Source: Blastocatellia bacterium | GTDB taxonomy: Bacteria > Acidobacteriota > Blastocatellia > HR10 > J050 | Direction: 5' to 3' | Assembly (NCBI GenBank): GCA_026985075.1 | Contig: JALSQX010000087.1 | Span: forward strand, 1-64,000 | Length of the DNA: 64,000 bases | Shown here: positions 63,478-64,000 of the stretch, piece after piece | How the letters are laid out: the number at the start of each line of letters is the position of its first letter | How positions within the stretch are numbered: the stretch's first letter is position 1 | The notes under the pieces: generated by a model | The model's database searches: none | What the model was told of the DNA's origin: nothing | What the model saw: only the letters and a program-made list of their open reading frames with translations | Translations under genes and position numbers: made by a program

Positions 63478-64000
63478 GTGGAGAGAACGGCTGCTTCGCT
63501 CAGTGCATGGGATCGCGCTCAACCGCTGCTGCTGTTGGGTGGTGTCCTCGTAGGGTTGGCCGCGAGTCACCTGACTCCTGGTTGGGCTCAGGCAGCGCGC
63601 GTCTTCATTCCTCCGGCGTTGATCATGGTCCTCTATGGCGTGATGGTGCGCATCCCCCTTGATGAGATTCGGGCGGCTCTCAGCAAAATCAAGCCCATGG
63701 CTCTGGCTCTGGCCATCAACTTCATCTTCAATCCGGCGCTGGCTTGGGCGTTGGGCGCGCTCTTTTTGCGCCACCATCCGGAACTATGGGTCGGATTGGT
63801 CATGTACCTGGTGACGCCGTGCACCGATTGGTACTTGATCTTCACGCATCTGGCTCGCGGCGATACGGCGCTGGGAGTTGCTCTCTTACCCTGGAACCTG
63901 ATTCTGCAAATCACACTTCTGCCCGTATACTTGCTGATGCTGACTGGCCGATTGATTCCCATTGACATGAGGGCATTGGGTGAAAGCGTCGCACTCTACT
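63478..64000 (+). CDS. Arsenic-type transporter (bile acid:Na+ symporter/ACR3 superfamily), 3' end off window
   Basis: The frame is open to the right edge: [60 protein letters not shown] and WNLILQITLLPVYLLMLTGR. The TPCTDW block carries the Cys typical of ArsB/ACR3-like arsenite carriers. No ATG fits; GTG at 63478 is the likely restart, so the N-terminal 15 residues (ERTAASLSAWDRAQP) differ from the truncated first copy. It may thus be a rebuilt or damaged gene. Confidence 0.75.
   Translation, partial: MERTAASLSAWDRAQPLLLLGGVLVGLAASHLTPGWAQAARVFIPPALIMVLYGVMVRIPLDEIRAALSKIKPMALALAINFIFNPALAWALGALFLRHHPELWVGLVMYLVTPCTDWYLIFTHLARGDTALGVALLPWNLILQITLLPVYLLMLTGRLIPIDMRALGESVALY
63526..63665. 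repeat. 140-bp direct repeat, copy 2 (transporter 5' region)
   Basis: Second copy of 62310-62449 with two substitutions; reads on into the full transporter gene. Confidence 0.85.

Noticed and set aside
1-64000. CRISPR array, tRNA, rRNA or tRNA-Sec gene
   Set aside because: None seen on reading; no regularly spaced repeats or cloverleaf sequences stood out. A tRNAscan/Infernal run would be needed to exclude a small RNA gene.

Overview
The window reads as a chromosomal segment of a GC-rich Gram-negative bacterium, most likely an Acidobacteriota relative. This is inferred from an Oar-type TonB receptor with an N-terminal carboxypeptidase-regulatory-like domain, a DUF5916 protein, a secreted M14 peptidase and a GH57/DUF3536 protein; no rRNA or tRNA gene is visible to confirm it.

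Layout. 0-5.5 kb: the end of serC, an HDAC-family deacetylase, then a tightly coupled minus-strand operon senA-senB-egtD joined by ATGA overlaps, which points to selenoneine (or ergothioneine-like) synthesis. 5.6-16.7 kb: a MobA-like protein, M14 peptidase, RNase H, an EEP-family protein, a GABA-type aminotransferase with an APC permease, a divergent MerR+XRE+cupin regulator, and an amidohydrolase. 16.7-30.3 kb: secreted propeller protein, TonB receptor, penicillin acylase, and a minus-strand glycogen set (glgB, GH57, malQ). 30.9-42.2 kb: two-component system, OprP-like porin, lipoprotein, DUF5916 and DUF1259 proteins, and an iron-type ABC importer. 42.9 kb: an LLM oxidoreductase.

44.1-58.3 kb is the main discovery: a mercury/heavy-metal resistance region in which three genes carry an in-frame TGA exactly where their families have a metal-binding cysteine. 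They are a MerP-like HMA protein (UPFC for CPFC), a MerT-like protein (CU for CC) and a CusB-like adaptor (CPIUGM for CPxCGM). Each TGA is followed at a suitable distance by a hairpin with G in the apical loop, as in bacterial SECIS elements, and each reading frame stays open and family-like afterwards. A cysteine version of the HMA protein lies 1 kb away. I infer three selenoproteins. The region also has two MerR regulators, near-identical MerR-type operators inside 20-bp promoter spacers, a MerT-HMA-HMA fusion, thioredoxin-like proteins, a MerA-like flavoprotein and a CusA-type RND pump. With the selenoneine operon, selenium use is the theme of the window.

58.3-64 kb is a mobile, decayed zone: an integron-type integrase relic on the minus strand facing a two-cassette array (nhaA and an unknown gene) with attC-like sites, then transposase and ATPase relics, and an arsenic-type transporter gene whose 5' part is duplicated around a MNT/HEPN toxin-antitoxin pair. 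The transporter runs off the right edge. No CRISPR array was seen.
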